Positions 63,733 through 64,000 of a stretch of DNA of 64,000 nt are shown piece after piece. The notes below the pieces were generated by a model, which worked only from the letters and a program-made list of their open reading frames with translations, had not been told where the DNA came from and did no database searches. Origin of the DNA: Salinimicrobium profundisediminis (GTDB taxonomy: Bacteria > Bacteroidota > Bacteroidia > Flavobacteriales > Flavobacteriaceae); NCBI RefSeq assembly GCF_026241755.1, contig NZ_JAPJDA010000020.1:1-64000 (forward strand), in the 5' to 3' direction. The position numbers were made by a program, and so were the translations under genes. Positions within the stretch are counted from its first letter, which is position 1. Each line of letters begins with the position of its first letter.

Positions 63733-64000
63733 ATGAAGTCATCACTTAAGTCTTTTTTATTCGCGTTCCTGCTGGTTGTGCTAACAGGAAATGCACGGGC
63801 TCAGCAAACTGCTGAAGCTCCCGGTTTTGAAGTAGAGTTCGAAACCTTTACCCTTGATAACGGGTTGAAAGTTATTTTCCATGTAGACCGGTCAGATCCT
63901 GTAGTGGCGGTTGCGCTTACCAGTCACGTAGGTTCGGCACGAGAAAAGCAGGGACGTACCGGATTTGCGCACCTTTTTGAGCACCTTCTTTTCCTGGAAT
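63733..64000 (+). CDS. M16-family zinc peptidase, 3' end outside window
   Basis: The first 89 codons of an exported M16 (pitrilysin/insulinase-type) peptidase. The signal peptide ends ARAQ (residue 24). FTLDNGLKVIFHVDRSDPVVAVAL is the typical opening strand pair and HLFEHLLF contains the inverted zinc motif HxxEH. The gene continues past the window, so the length and the C-terminal half are unknown. It follows the CaCA antiporter gene after 16 bases. Confidence 0.9.
   Translation, partial: MKSSLKSFLFAFLLVVLTGNARAQQTAEAPGFEVEFETFTLDNGLKVIFHVDRSDPVVAVALTSHVGSAREKQGRTGFAHLFEHLLFLE

Overview
The window looks like chromosomal DNA of a marine-type Flavobacteriaceae member (Bacteroidota; Gramella/Salinimicrobium-like, genus not resolved). 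The reasons are AT-rich intergenic DNA, -7 boxes of the form TAnnTTTG in place of E. coli-type promoters, few Shine-Dalgarno sites, a SusC/SusD pair, BshC (bacillithiol), a 4Fe-4S-type CysH, and many lipoproteins and secreted proteins of flavobacterial type. Coding is on both strands in short operons. I found no rRNA, tRNA, CRISPR array, prophage or complete insertion sequence.

Region 1-14 kb is an accessory carbohydrate locus. A minus-strand run starts with an AgaS-type sugar isomerase/deaminase. It continues through a tagatose-6-phosphate-kinase-like protein, a second PfkB kinase, a class II aldolase of the tagatose/fructose bisphosphate type, an amidohydrolase and a DeoR/AgaR-type repressor, then a decayed GH2 C-terminus and a clan GH-A (GH5-like) hydrolase cut by the window start. 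Divergent from it are SusC and SusD, followed by a GH20 beta-hexosaminidase broken by two single-base losses and a 3' truncation. The simplest reading is uptake and breakdown of an amino sugar, perhaps galactosamine: hexosamine-6-phosphate to tagatose-6-phosphate, then the bisphosphate, then triose phosphates. The depolymerising enzymes are eroding. CTTTCG boxes and palindromes at 2.9-3.0 kb and 8.3 kb are candidate sites for the repressor.

Region 14-28 kb holds housekeeping and envelope genes: a KdkA-like kinase, a GT4 glycosyltransferase, a Sua5/YrdC protein, a GxxExxY nuclease-like gene inside inverted repeats, a CCA-adding enzyme, heme A synthase, a nucleoid-associated protein, an ABC exporter, uvrB and a repeat-rich secreted protein. 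Region 28-42 kb has hsp20, DUF1456 with cysH, two tandem paralogous secreted proteins, sucC, a LON-domain protein, lysA, DUF4168, an ion channel, an erythromycin-esterase-like protein, an MBL-fold protein, DUF72, an Fpg/Nei glycosylase, a HELGH lipoprotein and a GH3-type ligase. Region 42-64 kb has pyrG, yidC, a FAS1 lipoprotein, a YwqK/MORN protein, mnmA, a nitronate-monooxygenase-like protein, the run guaA-LysM-OsmC-DUF922, a SIMPL protein, DUF2071, 0.6 kb of degenerate repeats, a PLP decarboxylase with bshC, an M14 peptidase, a CaCA antiporter and the start of an M16 peptidase.

Two signals cut across the genes. A 12-base word, TGCCATTTTTGA, occurs seven times exactly, in unrelated genes and intergenic DNA, and in inverted form it builds a terminator stem; this resembles DNA-uptake or chromosome-architecture words in other bacteria. 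Repeats of the CCACGRATNCACGRAT type frame the GxxExxY gene at 16.7-17.1 kb and recur as degenerate copies at 56.6-57.1 kb.
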